NCBI RefSeq assembly: GCF_900447535.1
Contig: NZ_UFXX01000001.1
Span: 2,356,001 to 2,420,000 of the forward strand
Source of the DNA: Dermacoccus nishinomiyaensis
GTDB taxonomy: Bacteria; Actinomycetota; Actinomycetes; Actinomycetales; Dermatophilaceae
Length of the DNA stretch: 64,000 nucleotides
Direction of reading: 5' to 3'
This document shows, one piece after another, positions 47,861 to 58,048 of this stretch. Numbering within the stretch: position 1 is the first letter of the stretch; each line of letters opens with the position of its first letter. Made by a program: the position numbers and the translations under genes. The notes under the pieces were generated by a model, which was not told where the DNA came from, ran no database searches, and saw only the letters and a program-made list of their open reading frames with translations.

Positions 47861-48094
47861 GTGAAGGGATCGAAGGGGGCGATGAGTAGCCCTTGCTGTT
47901 CGATCGACACCGCACCCTCGGGCGCCGTGGGCGCCTCAGATCTGGAGAAGACGATGACGAACACCCCGATCACCGCCGGCAACACGATCGGCGAATGGCT
48001 GGAGCACGCCTCGACCACCTTCCTGTTGAGCGACGACTCGACCAACATCAACGGCGCGGTGCTCACCTCGGACGGCGGGTGGTCGGCGGCCTGA
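47861..48094 (+). pseudogene. C-terminal relic of a short-chain dehydrogenase/reductase
   Basis: The frame ends in FLLSDDSTNINGAVLTSDGGW, the typical C-terminal end of classical SDR enzymes (the substrate-loop and ING-V-DGG motif), but no Rossmann N-terminus or YxxxK is present upstream. An internal ATG at 47954 with GGAGAAG could still express a 46-residue peptide. The 343 bp before it (47518-47860) hold no intact gene; an eroded ORF is possible. Confidence 0.65.
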
Positions 48095-48201
48095 GCCTCA
48101 GGGGCTCGGATTCGGCGGAATTCCGGGGTTGTCGGCATGATGTGGTTGGGTTGTTCTCGACGAGGAGAACCCGACCACACCGACGCCGAGGAGGCGCACC
48201 G

Positions 48202-48753
48202 ATGGTGAACGACACCCCCGCAGCATCCGACGACCGCTCGAACGGCACGTGGCGCGACGTCGCGTCACCGCAGGCGCAGGCCGACCTCGACGAACTGCTC
48301 TCCGCAGCGCTCGGCGCGGCGATGGAGCACCTCGAGAAGAACGGCGAGTTCTACCCGTTCGCGATGTCGGTCGACGGCGAACCGACGATCGACTCCACGG
48401 GTGAGCCGACGGCCGCGAGCAACCAGGCCGTCGCGCCGGACGTCGACATCGTCTTCGCCGACCCCGCCGCGCTGGGCGAGCAGCCCGAGCCCGAAGCGGT
48501 GCTGGCCGAGCTGCGCCGCGTCCTCGCGGTGCGCGCCGAGAACGAGAACCGCACGGTCGCGCAGCGCGCGACGGCCATCGTCCTGTACGTCGTCGTGCCC
48601 GAGTTCGGTGACGCGGTGCGCGTCGACCTCGAGCACGCCGAGGGTGTGCAGCTCATGGTGCTCGCGCCCGTCAAGGGCAAGGGCAAATCGCGCAAGCGCA
48701 CCTTCGAGTACGGCGACCTGCGGCTGTTGCCGGGCCAGCGCCACATCTGGTGA
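48202..48753 (+). CDS. Conserved hypothetical protein
   Basis: 183 residues, acidic, with a helical N-terminus (LDELLSAALGAAMEHL) and a beta-rich core (GEFYPFAMSVDGEP, then ATAIVLYVVVPEF, RVDLEHAEGVQLMVLAPV), ending in a basic KGKGKSRKR stretch. No family recognised with confidence. ATG 48202 follows GAGGAGG. Lies 87 bp before the helicase in the same direction. Confidence 0.65.
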   Translation: MVNDTPAASDDRSNGTWRDVASPQAQADLDELLSAALGAAMEHLEKNGEFYPFAMSVDGEPTIDSTGEPTAASNQAVAPDVDIVFADPAALGEQPEPEAVLAELRRVLAVRAENENRTVAQRATAIVLYVVVPEFGDAVRVDLEHAEGVQLMVLAPVKGKGKSRKRTFEYGDLRLLPGQRHIW

Positions 48754-48840
48754 GCCGCGCCCTCGACCTCGTCCGCGATCCCGCACGACGACTTCGCGCA
48801 GCGGGATGCCCCGTCGACCACACCGAGCAGCAAGGCTGAC

Positions 48841-51588
48841 ATGACGAACGAATCGCCCGACGACGCCGCGGCCGGCGCCGTCGAGACCGTCCACTCCGGC
48901 GCGCAGGACGTCGCGGGCGACTTCGCCGCGTCCGCGGATGCCGCTGCGCGGGAGGCGAACCCGCGCGTCAAGACGCTGACGCAGCGGTTGCCGAAGACGT
49001 TTGACGCCGACCGCATCTACGAGGAGTTCACCGCCTGGGCGGGCGATCGTGGCCTCAGCCTCTATCCGCACCAGGAAGAGGCCATCATCGAGGTGCTCGA
49101 CGGCAAGAACGTCATCCTCGCGACGCCCACAGGCTCGGGCAAGTCGATGGTCGCGACGGCGGCGCACTTCGCGGCGCTCGCAGGCGACCGGGTGAGCTTC
49201 TACACCGCGCCGATCAAGGCTCTCGTGAGTGAGAAGTTCTTCGCGCTGTGCGAGATCTTCGGTGCCGAGCACGTCGGCATGCTGACGGGCGATGCCTCGG
49301 TCAACGCCGACGCGCCCATCATCTGCTGCACCGCGGAGATCCTCGCCAACATCGCCTTGCGCGAGGGCAAGGACGCCGACGTCGGCCTCGTCATCATGGA
49401 CGAGTTCCACTTCTACTCCGAGGGCGATCGCGGCTGGGCGTGGCAGGTGCCGCTGCTCGAACTGCCGCAGGCGCAGTTCCTGCTCATGTCCGCGACGCTC
49501 GGTGACGTGCGCCGTTTCGAGGAGGACATGACGCGTCGCACAGGCCGCGCCTCCGTCACCGTCGCGGGGGCCGAGCGTCCCGTGCCGCTCAGCTATCACT
49601 GGTCGACGACACCACTCAACGAGACGATCGAGGAACTGCTCGAGACACGTCAGGCGCCCGTCTACGTCGTGTTCTTCACGCAGGCCCAGGCGCTGGAGAA
49701 CGCGCAGGCGCTCATGTCGCTCAAGGTCGCCTCCCGTGAGGATCGCGACAGGATCGCCGAGATGATCGGCGACTTCCGCTTCTCCACCGGCTTCGGCAAG
49801 ACGCTCTCACGACTCATCCGTCACGGCATCGGTGTGCACCACGCCGGCATGTTGCCGAAGTACCGCCGTCTCGTCGAGACGCTCGCGCAGGCCGGTCTGC
49901 TCAAGGTGATCTGCGGCACCGACACGCTCGGCGTCGGCATCAACGTGCCGATCCGCACCGTCGTGCTCTCCGGCCTGACGAAGTTCGACGGCACCCGCCA
50001 GCGCATGCTCAAGTCGCGCGAGTTCCACCAGATCGCCGGGCGGGCCGGCCGTGCGGGGTTCGACACGAGCGGCACCGTCGTCGTCCAGGCGCCCGAGCAC
50101 GTCATCGAGAACACGCGCAACATCGCGAAGGCCGGTGACGACCCGAAGAAGCTCAAGAAGGTGCAGCGCAAGAAGCCGCCGGAGGGTTTCATCAACTGGA
50201 GTGAGGAGAGCTTCGAGCGCATCGTCGCGAGCGAGCCCGAAGCGCTCGTCAGTCGCATGCGCATCACGCACTCGATGCTGCTCAACCTCATCGCCCGCGA
50301 CGGCGACCCGTTCGTCGCCGTGCGCGATCTCGTGCGCGACAACCACGAGGATCGCAAGGGGCAGGCGAAGCTCGCTCGCCGCGCGATCGGCCTCTACCGC
50401 GAGATGCTGGCCGCCGGCGTCGTCCGGCGACTCGACGAACCGCAGGCCGACGGGCGCCAGGTCGACCTCACGGTCGACCTGCAGGACAACTTCGCGCTCA
50501 ACCAGCCGCTCGCACCGTTCGCCCTCGCCGTCCTCGACATGCTGAGTCCCGACGACGCCGCCCCCGCCCGCGGTGACGCGCCGAAGGTCGACACCTCGAC
50601 GAACGAGGGCGCACGCGCTGCGGCGCGTTCGAACGCACAGGATTACGCGGTCGACGTCGTCAGTGTCATCGAGTCGATCCTCGACGACCCTCGCCCGGTG
50701 CTCATGGCGCAACAGCACAAGGCGCGCGGCGTGGCGATCGCCGAGATGAAGGCCGACGGCATCGAGTACGACGAGCGCATGGAGCGCCTCGAGGACGTGA
50801 CGTGGCCGAAGCCGCTCTCCGACCTGCTCGACGCGGCGTTCGAGACGTACGCGCAGAGCCAGCCGATGGTGCGCATGTACGAACTGTCACCCAAGTCCGT
50901 CGTGCGCGAGATGTACGAGAATGCCTGGGGCTTCGGCGATCTCATCCGCTTCTACGACCTCGCGCGCAGCGAGGGCGTCGTCCTGCGCTACCTCACCGAC
51001 GCGTACCGCACCCTGCGTCAGAGCGTGCCCGAGTCGAAGAAGAACGAGGAACTCGCCGACCTCATCGAGTGGCTCGGGGAGGTCATCCGTCAGACCGACT
51101 CGAGCCTGCTCGACGAGTGGGAGGCCCTGACGCACCCGGGTGACGCGCCGGTGCAGCAGGAGACGGTGCTGAAGCAGCGTCCCCTCACGGCCAACCCGCG
51201 CGCGATGAAGGTCGCCATCCGCAAGGCGATGTTCAAGCGCGTCGAGCTCGCAGCGCGCGACGACGTCGACGGCCTCGCCGCGCTCGACGCCGCCGTCGCG
51301 GCGACGACCGACCCGCCGACCGAGATCGTCATGGATGCCGACGCGTGGGATGCCGACCTCGGCGCCTACTACGACGAGCATGACGAGATCCTCCTCGACG
51401 CGGACGCCCGCGGGCCGAGGATGCTGCGCATCACCGAGCAGCCCGACAAATGGGAGATCCGCCAGGTCATCCACGACCCCGATGACGACAACGACTGGGG
51501 GATCGACGCGGAGGTCGACCTCGCCGCCTCCGACGAGGCGGGCGTCCCGCTCGTCGTCGTGGTCGGCCTCAACCGCCTCGGGGACTGA
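48841..51588 (+). CDS. Ski2-like DEAD/DEAH-box helicase with DUF3516 C-terminus
   Basis: 915 residues. SF2 helicase core: Walker A ATPTGSGKS near 96-104, DEFH Walker B near 186, SATLG, and the second RecA domain with HHAGMLPKYRR, GTDTLGVGINVP and QIAGRAGRAG. The C-terminal third matches DUF3516 of actinobacterial relatives. Probably RNA remodelling or decay in the Ski2/Mtr4-like branch; partner nucleases unknown. An N-terminal tail of about 45 residues is Ala/Asp-rich. Confidence 0.88.
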   Translation: MTNESPDDAAAGAVETVHSGAQDVAGDFAASADAAAREANPRVKTLTQRLPKTFDADRIYEEFTAWAGDRGLSLYPHQEEAIIEVLDGKNVILATPTGSGKSMVATAAHFAALAGDRVSFYTAPIKALVSEKFFALCEIFGAEHVGMLTGDASVNADAPIICCTAEILANIALREGKDADVGLVIMDEFHFYSEGDRGWAWQVPLLELPQAQFLLMSATLGDVRRFEEDMTRRTGRASVTVAGAERPVPLSYHWSTTPLNETIEELLETRQAPVYVVFFTQAQALENAQALMSLKVASREDRDRIAEMIGDFRFSTGFGKTLSRLIRHGIGVHHAGMLPKYRRLVETLAQAGLLKVICGTDTLGVGINVPIRTVVLSGLTKFDGTRQRMLKSREFHQIAGRAGRAGFDTSGTVVVQAPEHVIENTRNIAKAGDDPKKLKKVQRKKPPEGFINWSEESFERIVASEPEALVSRMRITHSMLLNLIARDGDPFVAVRDLVRDNHEDRKGQAKLARRAIGLYREMLAAGVVRRLDEPQADGRQVDLTVDLQDNFALNQPLAPFALAVLDMLSPDDAAPARGDAPKVDTSTNEGARAAARSNAQDYAVDVVSVIESILDDPRPVLMAQQHKARGVAIAEMKADGIEYDERMERLEDVTWPKPLSDLLDAAFETYAQSQPMVRMYELSPKSVVREMYENAWGFGDLIRFYDLARSEGVVLRYLTDAYRTLRQSVPESKKNEELADLIEWLGEVIRQTDSSLLDEWEALTHPGDAPVQQETVLKQRPLTANPRAMKVAIRKAMFKRVELAARDDVDGLAALDAAVAATTDPPTEIVMDADAWDADLGAYYDEHDEILLDADARGPRMLRITEQPDKWEIRQVIHDPDDDNDWGIDAEVDLAASDEAGVPLVVVVGLNRLGD

Positions 51589-51826
51589 CGCGCGTCCGCG
51601 ACGAGCGGCGGTCATCGAGAGCCGCATACCGGCCAAGGACGAAAAGCAACCGAGCCAATCTTGTGAGCACGGGGAGCCCCTGACGACGAACACCGAACGC
51701 ACGGGCTCGGGTCGAGCACGTACCCTGACCCGGTTGTCGGCCGGCGCGGTGTCGCACGAGCGTGCCCAGCGCGACGCTTTCAATGAGACAGCCACGCCTC
51801 ACCCCAGCTCGTCGAAGGAGAACACG

Positions 51827-53257
51827 GTGGATCAGCAGGTCGGCGCCCACGCGGTCAAGGGCTCGGCGAGCACGGACGCCCCGGCGAGCTCAGAGGGTTC
51901 GAGTGGCCTGACGCGCAGCCTCGGGCATCGCACCATGCTGATGATCGGTCTCGGTTCGGCGCTCGGCACGGGCCTGTTCTTCGGTTCCGGCGCGGCGATC
52001 GGGGTGGCCGGCCCGGCGGCCGTCGTCAGCTATGCGCTGGGCGCGCTGCTCATCGCCGTCATCGGCCTCGCCATGGCGGAGATGGCAACCGCCCGCCCCG
52101 AGCCGGGCAGCTTCGGCGCCGCCGCGGGGCGTTACCTCGGGGAGTGGGCCGGCTACGTCTCTCGCTGGTGCTACTGGGCGGCGAGTGTCATCGCGCTCGG
52201 CGGCGAGGTCGTCGCGGCCGGCGCATATCTGCAGTACTGGTGGCCGCAGACGTCGCTCGCCGTGTTCGTCGCCCTCGTGGCGCTCGCGATCATCGTCATC
52301 AACCTGCTCTCCGTGCGCGCGTTCGGCCGCGCCGAGGTCGTCTTCTCCACGCTCAAGGTGACGGCTCTCGTCGCGTTCATCCTCGTCGCGCTCGTCCTCG
52401 TGCTGTTCGGCGTGCCCGGCCATCCCGCCACCGGGTTCGCTCACCTCACCGACCACGGCGGGTTCATGCCCGGTGGTATGGAGTCGATCTGGTTGTCGAT
52501 GTCGATCGTGATGTTCGCCTTCGTCGGCGTCGAGGTCGTGCCGATCACCGCGGCCGAGGCCGACGACCCGCGCCGCAGCGTCCGCACCGCGATGCGCGCC
52601 CTCGTCGCCCGGCTGGGGTTGTTCTACGTCATCGCGGTGGGTCTCATCGTCACGCTCAACGCCTGGACCGACGTCGCGTCCGCGAAGGGCCTGACGGCGA
52701 GCCCGTTCGTCAAGGCGTTCGACGCCGTCGGGCTCCCGGCCGCCGCGGGCATCATGAACGCCGTCATCCTCGTCGCCGCGCTGTCCACGGGCAACGCGCA
52801 GCTGTACGGCGCCGGTCGGCTCGTGCACTCGCTCGCCGTCGATCGTCTCGCACCACGATTCCTCGCCCGCACGACGTTGCGGGGAGTGCCGCTCGCGGCC
52901 ACGCTCGTCTCGACGTTCGGCCTCGTCCTCGCGATCTACCTCGCACAGACGGGGGTTGCCGACATCTTCACCAAGCTCGCCTCCATCGCGATCTTCTCCG
53001 TCATGGTGACGTGGCTGCTCGCCCTCGCCAGCTTCATCGCGTTCAAGCGCCGCGGCGACGTCGATGGCAGCGTCCACCTGCCCGGCGGCAGTGTGACGGC
53101 GGCGCTCGGCGTCGTCGGCGTGCTCGCCGTGATGGCCACCGCGTTCGAGGTCGACGACATGCGTCAGGCGGCGCTCATCGGCAGTGGCTGGGTCCTCGTG
53201 CTGCTCGTCGCGTACCTCCTCACGCGGGCCGGGCGAGCCCGGGCCCGTACCTACTGA
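51827..53257 (+). CDS. Amino-acid permease (APC superfamily)
   Basis: 476 residues with about 12 hydrophobic segments. The N-terminal signature IGLGSALGTGLFFGSG is that of AAT-type permeases such as the D-Ser/D-Ala/Gly or GABA group. FVGVEVVPITAAEADDPRR is the conserved loop. Substrate uncertain. GTG 51827 follows AAGGAG. The 238-bp gap upstream holds no gene I can see. Confidence 0.88.
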   Translation: MDQQVGAHAVKGSASTDAPASSEGSSGLTRSLGHRTMLMIGLGSALGTGLFFGSGAAIGVAGPAAVVSYALGALLIAVIGLAMAEMATARPEPGSFGAAAGRYLGEWAGYVSRWCYWAASVIALGGEVVAAGAYLQYWWPQTSLAVFVALVALAIIVINLLSVRAFGRAEVVFSTLKVTALVAFILVALVLVLFGVPGHPATGFAHLTDHGGFMPGGMESIWLSMSIVMFAFVGVEVVPITAAEADDPRRSVRTAMRALVARLGLFYVIAVGLIVTLNAWTDVASAKGLTASPFVKAFDAVGLPAAAGIMNAVILVAALSTGNAQLYGAGRLVHSLAVDRLAPRFLARTTLRGVPLAATLVSTFGLVLAIYLAQTGVADIFTKLASIAIFSVMVTWLLALASFIAFKRRGDVDGSVHLPGGSVTAALGVVGVLAVMATAFEVDDMRQAALIGSGWVLVLLVAYLLTRAGRARARTY

Positions 53258-53334
53258 CGCCCCACCTCACCCCTGCGGTGGGATGCTGCGGCCCCGACTC
53301 GATTTTCCGCGCGAATGGTGGTGGGGTTGGAGGC

Positions 53335-56034
53335 ATGAGCGCGCCCGTGACGTCCACCTATCGCTTCCAGCTGCACGCCGACTTCCCGTTCGACGCTGCC
53401 CGCGCGCAGTTGCCGTACCTGAAGAAGCTCGGCATCTCGCACGCCTACTGCTCGCCGATCCTCACCGCCGTCCCCGGTTCGGTCCACGGCTATGACGTGC
53501 TCGACCACACCCGTGTCAACCCGGAGCTGGGCGGACGCGAAGCGTTCGAGCGGTTCGCCGACGCCGCGCACGAGCTGGGGCTCGGTGTCGTCGTCGACGT
53601 CGTGCCGAACCACATGGCGTTCGTCGCGCCCGAGTCGAGCAACGCGCCGCTGTGGGCGCTGCTGGCAGGGGGGAAGGACGCCTCGACGGCGCATTGGTTC
53701 GACGTCGACTGGGACGCGCTCGACGGCGCGCTCGGCGTCCCGATTCTCGGCAAGCCGCTCGACGAGGAGATCGCGGACGGCTCGATCACGCTCGACCGCA
53801 GCGGTGACGAACCCGTGATCCGCTACTACGAACACGTCTTCCCCGTCGCCGACGGTTCCCTCGACGGCATCGGCGAGGCGCCGCAGGGCGACGAACTCGC
53901 CCGGCTTCTCGAGCGTCAGCACTACCGGCTCGCGTTCTGGCGCGATCGTGACGCGGTGCTCAACTATCGTCGCTTCTTCGAGGTCAACGAGCTCATCGCC
54001 GTGCGCGTCGAGACCGACGACGTCTTCGACGCGACGCACGCGCTGCTGCTCGAACTGCATCACGCCGGCCACATCGACGGCTTCCGCATCGACCACCCGG
54101 ACGGACTGGCCGACCCGGCCGGATACCTCGCGCGACTGACGCAGGAGTGCCGCAGGGGCACGCCGATCTGGGTCGAGAAGATCCTCGAACCGGGCGAGCA
54201 ACTACCGAGCGACTGGGCCTGCGCGGGCACGACGGGTTACGACGCGATGGCCGCCATCACCGCCGCGCTGGCCGATGACGCCGCCGCCCCGACGATCGAG
54301 GCATGCTGGCAGCGTGCGCTCGGTGACGGCGACGCCCGCGACGTCGAGGTCGCGACGCGCGAGGCGAAGCGCTTCGTCGTCGAGAACGGTCTCGTGCCGG
54401 AGGTCGAGCGGCTGACGCGTCGCGCCGCCGAGGTGCGCCCCGACCTGCAGCGCGAAGCACTGCGTGCCGCGATCGTCGAGCTGCTCGTCGCGGCGCCCGT
54501 CTACCGCGCCTACCTCGTCCCGGGCGCCCGCATGGCACCGGAGTCGAAGCACCACCTCGACGAGGCGCTCGAGGCCGCGCGCGAGGCCCGCCCCGATCTG
54601 GCCGACGAGCTCGATGCTCTCAAGCGCATCGCGCTCGTGCGTCCGCACGCCGGGGCCGACGAGTTCGACGACATCGAGCCGGCCGCGTCCGACTTCGCGG
54701 TGCGTCTGCAGCAGACGTGGGGCCCGGTCATGGCGAAGTCGATCGAGGACACCCTCTTCTACCGGTGGCACGCGTTGACCGCCCTCAACGAGGTCGGCGG
54801 CGACGTCGACGTCCTCGTGGACGCCGGCGCGCACCGTCTGAACGCCTGGGCGCAGCACAACGCCGAATACTGGCCGCGCACGATGACGACGCTGTCGACG
54901 CACGACACGAAGCGCAGCGAGGACGTTCGCGCGGCGTTGCTCGCGATCGCCGGTGACGACGAGGCGTGGACGGCGTGCAGCGACGCCGCGTTCGCGCTCG
55001 CCGACGCGATGGGCGTCGACCGGCCCGCGGCGGCGCTGGCGTGGCAGACCATCGCTGGATTCTCCACCGCCTACGGCCCGTTCGACACCACCGATGCTGA
55101 CGGCGCCGCACCCGACGCCGTCCACGGGCGGCGCGATCTCGGCATCGACGCGGATCGCCTGAGCGAGTACCTGACGAAGGCGCTGCGCGAGGCGAAGGTC
55201 TACACGGCCTGGACCGACGGCGACGAGGCGTACGAGAAGCAGGTGCTCGCCTTCGCCACCGCTGTCCTCGAGGCTGACGACGCCGCCGCCCCTCGAACGG
55301 GGGAGAGCGCTGCATCGGCGCCGGCCGCCGAGACGCTCGCCGCGGATCTACGCCGCAGCCTCCTCGACGCGCGTCGACGGAACGCCGAGGCGATCACGCT
55401 GACCGGGCACACTCAGAAGGTGCTCGAGCTGTTCCTTCCGGGCATCCCCGACACCTACCAGGGCTCGGAACGTCCGACGCTCAGCCTCGTCGACCCCGAC
55501 AACCGTCGCCCGGTCGACTACGGCGAACTCGAGCAGCTCCTCGACGTCGGGGGCTCGCGTCCGCGCCTCGTGCAGCGTTGCCTCGCCGCGGACGTCCATG
55601 CGCCGGCGAACCCGGGGTCGGGTTACGAACCGCTCGAATCCGACAGCGAGTTCCTCGTCGCGTTCGAGAGGACGGTGCCGGCAGCGTCCGTGGTGCGCCG
55701 TCAGATCGCCGAGGCCGGGCGTCTCGTCGAGGCCGCGGGGCGTCAGGTGAGCAAGTTGGTCAAGCGCGCCCAGGGCGGCGAGCAGACTGACGCACCGACG
55801 CCCGCCGAGGCGGACGCGACTCCGCTCGCCGTCGCCGTCATCGGGGTGCGCGCTGCATCCCGGGCACTGCGCACGGGCGCGCTGGCCGATGCCCACGTCA
55901 GCCTGCCTGCCGGAGAGTGGCGGCACGCCTTCACCGGCGAACGCCTCACCATCACCGACGCGCCGGTCGCGTTCGGCGATCTCGGTGACCACGAGTTCGG
56001 CCACGTCCACGTCCTCGTTCAGGAGAAGCGATGA
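53335..56034 (+). CDS. treY: Malto-oligosyltrehalose synthase
   Basis: 899 residues, longer than usual for the family (about 700-830) owing to Ala/Asp-rich inserts in the C-terminal third. GH13 enzyme that isomerises the reducing-end glucose of maltodextrin to an alpha,alpha-1,1 link. Key GH13 pieces: VVVDVVPNHMAF, GFRIDHPDGLADP (nucleophile Asp near 252), GTTGYD and TYQGSERP. ATG 53335 has GGAGG one base upstream, an unusually tight spacing. Overlaps treZ by 4 bp. Confidence 0.95.
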   Translation: MSAPVTSTYRFQLHADFPFDAARAQLPYLKKLGISHAYCSPILTAVPGSVHGYDVLDHTRVNPELGGREAFERFADAAHELGLGVVVDVVPNHMAFVAPESSNAPLWALLAGGKDASTAHWFDVDWDALDGALGVPILGKPLDEEIADGSITLDRSGDEPVIRYYEHVFPVADGSLDGIGEAPQGDELARLLERQHYRLAFWRDRDAVLNYRRFFEVNELIAVRVETDDVFDATHALLLELHHAGHIDGFRIDHPDGLADPAGYLARLTQECRRGTPIWVEKILEPGEQLPSDWACAGTTGYDAMAAITAALADDAAAPTIEACWQRALGDGDARDVEVATREAKRFVVENGLVPEVERLTRRAAEVRPDLQREALRAAIVELLVAAPVYRAYLVPGARMAPESKHHLDEALEAAREARPDLADELDALKRIALVRPHAGADEFDDIEPAASDFAVRLQQTWGPVMAKSIEDTLFYRWHALTALNEVGGDVDVLVDAGAHRLNAWAQHNAEYWPRTMTTLSTHDTKRSEDVRAALLAIAGDDEAWTACSDAAFALADAMGVDRPAAALAWQTIAGFSTAYGPFDTTDADGAAPDAVHGRRDLGIDADRLSEYLTKALREAKVYTAWTDGDEAYEKQVLAFATAVLEADDAAAPRTGESAASAPAAETLAADLRRSLLDARRRNAEAITLTGHTQKVLELFLPGIPDTYQGSERPTLSLVDPDNRRPVDYGELEQLLDVGGSRPRLVQRCLAADVHAPANPGSGYEPLESDSEFLVAFERTVPAASVVRRQIAEAGRLVEAAGRQVSKLVKRAQGGEQTDAPTPAEADATPLAVAVIGVRAASRALRTGALADAHVSLPAGEWRHAFTGERLTITDAPVAFGDLGDHEFGHVHVLVQEKR

Positions 56035-57884
56035 ACACCTACTCCTCGCCCGGTTTTCACGGCGCGACCCAGACGATCTCGGTGTGGGCGCCGGCCGCCG
56101 AGCGCATGGTGCACCTCGTCGCGGACGGCGTGAAGGCGCCCATGAAGGCCGGCGAGAACGGCTGGTGGCATTCGCCCGAGCCGGTGCGCGTCGGCAGCGA
56201 GTACGCCTTCAGCATCGACGGCGGCGACCCGCGCCCCGACCCGCGTTCGCTGCTGCAGCCCGAGGGCATCCACGGCCCCAGCGAGGTCGTCGACCTCGCG
56301 GCCCACGACTGGCAGGACGACGGTTGGCGCGGCCACCACGCGGACGCGGCCTCGCACGACGACGCGATGCGCGGCGCGGTCTTCTACGAGCTACACATCG
56401 GCACGTTCACCGAATCCGGGACGTTCGACTCGGCCATCGAACGGCTCGATCACCTCGTGACGCTCGGGGTGACACACGTCGAGATCCTGCCGGTGAACGG
56501 CGTTCCGGGAGAGCGAAACTGGGGCTATGACGGTGTCAACTGGTACGCGACGAGCGCCGCCTACGGCGGCCCGGCCGCCTTCCAGCGCTTCGTCGATGCG
56601 TGCCACGCGCGCGGCCTCGCCGTCTGCCTCGACGTCGTCTACAATCACCTCGGCCCGAGCGGCAACTACTTGCCCGAGTTCGGCCCCTACTTCAATGCGC
56701 TGCACCACACGCCGTGGGGCCCCGCCGTCAACCTCGACGGCCCGCAGAGTGACGAGGTGCGCCGCTTCATCATCGAGAACGCGCTCATGTGGTTCACCGA
56801 GTTCCACGTCGACGCGTTCCGCCTTGACGCCGTCCACGCGCTCGCCGACGACACGGCCGTCCACATCCTCGAAGAGCTCACGGCCGCACTGGAACTCGCC
56901 GCCGAGCAGACGGGGCGCAACGTGGTCGTCGTCGCCGAGTCCGACCGCAACGACCCGGCCACCGTCACGCCGCGTGCGCGCGAACCGCGCTCGGGTCAGC
57001 GCGGACTCGCAGTCGCCGACGGTGGCAGCGCCGGCCTCGGGCTGAGCGGGCAGTGGGCCGACGACATCCACCACACCCTGCACGTGCTGCTCACCGGCGA
57101 GACGCAGGGCTACTACGAGGACTTCGCGGCCCCCGCGGCCCTCGCCAAGATGTACGCGACGCCGTTCTTCCACGACGGCACGTACTCGAGCTTCCGCGAG
57201 CGCCGCCACGGCCGCCCCGTCGATCCCGAAGCGACGCCGGGTTGGCGCTTTGTCGCGTCTCTGCAGACGCACGATCAGGTCGGCAACCGCGCGACGGGCG
57301 AGCGCCTGTCGCAGCTCGTCGGCGTCGACCGGCTGGCCTGCGCGGCAGCGCTGCTGCTGACGTCGCCGTACACGCCGATGCTCTTCATGGGTGAGGAGTA
57401 CGGTGCGCAGACCCCCTGGCAGTTCTTCACCGACCACGTCGACCCCGAGATCGCCGAGGGCACCTCACGCGGGCGCGCGGCCGAGTTCGCAGCCCACGGC
57501 TGGGGTGACGCGGTGCCCGACCCCCAGGAGGAGTCGACCTTCCGCAACTCGGTGCTGCGCTGGAGCGAGATCGACGACCCCGACGGCGAGCAGTCGCTCC
57601 TGCTCGACTGGTACCGCACCCTCATCAGGCTGCGCCGCGAGGTGCCCGACCTGTCCGACCCGACCCTCGGCACGAGCCGGGTCGAGGGTGACGGCCAGGG
57701 CCCGACGAGCGTCGTGACGGTGCACCGCGGCGACTGCCGCGTCGTCGTCAACCTCTCGGGCGAGGCGACGACGATCGACGCCGACCGTGTCATCGCCGCA
57801 TGGCACATCGTCGACGAGCGCCCCGCCGACGGCGGGGGAGTGCGCGTCGTCATCCCGGCCGACGGGGTGGCCATCGTCCGCTGA
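56031..57884 (+). CDS. treZ: Malto-oligosyltrehalose trehalohydrolase
   Basis: 617 residues. Releases trehalose from the TreY product. N-terminal carbohydrate-binding-like domain, then GH13 signatures: FYELHIGTFTESGTFD, NWGYDGVNWYA, CLDVVYNHLGPSGNY, FHVDAFRLDAVHAL (nucleophile Asp near 265), VVVAESDRND (acid Glu) and MGEEYGAQTPWQFF. ATG 56031 overlaps the treY stop. No treX debranching gene is in the window. Confidence 0.95.
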   Translation: MNTYSSPGFHGATQTISVWAPAAERMVHLVADGVKAPMKAGENGWWHSPEPVRVGSEYAFSIDGGDPRPDPRSLLQPEGIHGPSEVVDLAAHDWQDDGWRGHHADAASHDDAMRGAVFYELHIGTFTESGTFDSAIERLDHLVTLGVTHVEILPVNGVPGERNWGYDGVNWYATSAAYGGPAAFQRFVDACHARGLAVCLDVVYNHLGPSGNYLPEFGPYFNALHHTPWGPAVNLDGPQSDEVRRFIIENALMWFTEFHVDAFRLDAVHALADDTAVHILEELTAALELAAEQTGRNVVVVAESDRNDPATVTPRAREPRSGQRGLAVADGGSAGLGLSGQWADDIHHTLHVLLTGETQGYYEDFAAPAALAKMYATPFFHDGTYSSFRERRHGRPVDPEATPGWRFVASLQTHDQVGNRATGERLSQLVGVDRLACAAALLLTSPYTPMLFMGEEYGAQTPWQFFTDHVDPEIAEGTSRGRAAEFAAHGWGDAVPDPQEESTFRNSVLRWSEIDDPDGEQSLLLDWYRTLIRLRREVPDLSDPTLGTSRVEGDGQGPTSVVTVHRGDCRVVVNLSGEATTIDADRVIAAWHIVDERPADGGGVRVVIPADGVAIVR

Positions 57885-58048
57885 CCCGTAGCAGGGTCGT
57901 GCCGCCCGGTGCGACCCTGTGGAGTTCGCGGCGACGGCGTCCGGCGGATGTCTCGACGGCGCCCGGCGGAATGCCGCCCGCCCGCGCGTCGTTGACCCGA
58001 TGACGCACTCGACGCCTCGTCGAGGCACCGAAGGAGCCAGCCGTACCC

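Noticed and set aside
47614-48180. 188-codon ORF on the minus strand
   Set aside because: Composition changes along its length, it is antisense to the SDR relic, and there is no recognisable domain; a decayed gene inside it cannot be excluded.
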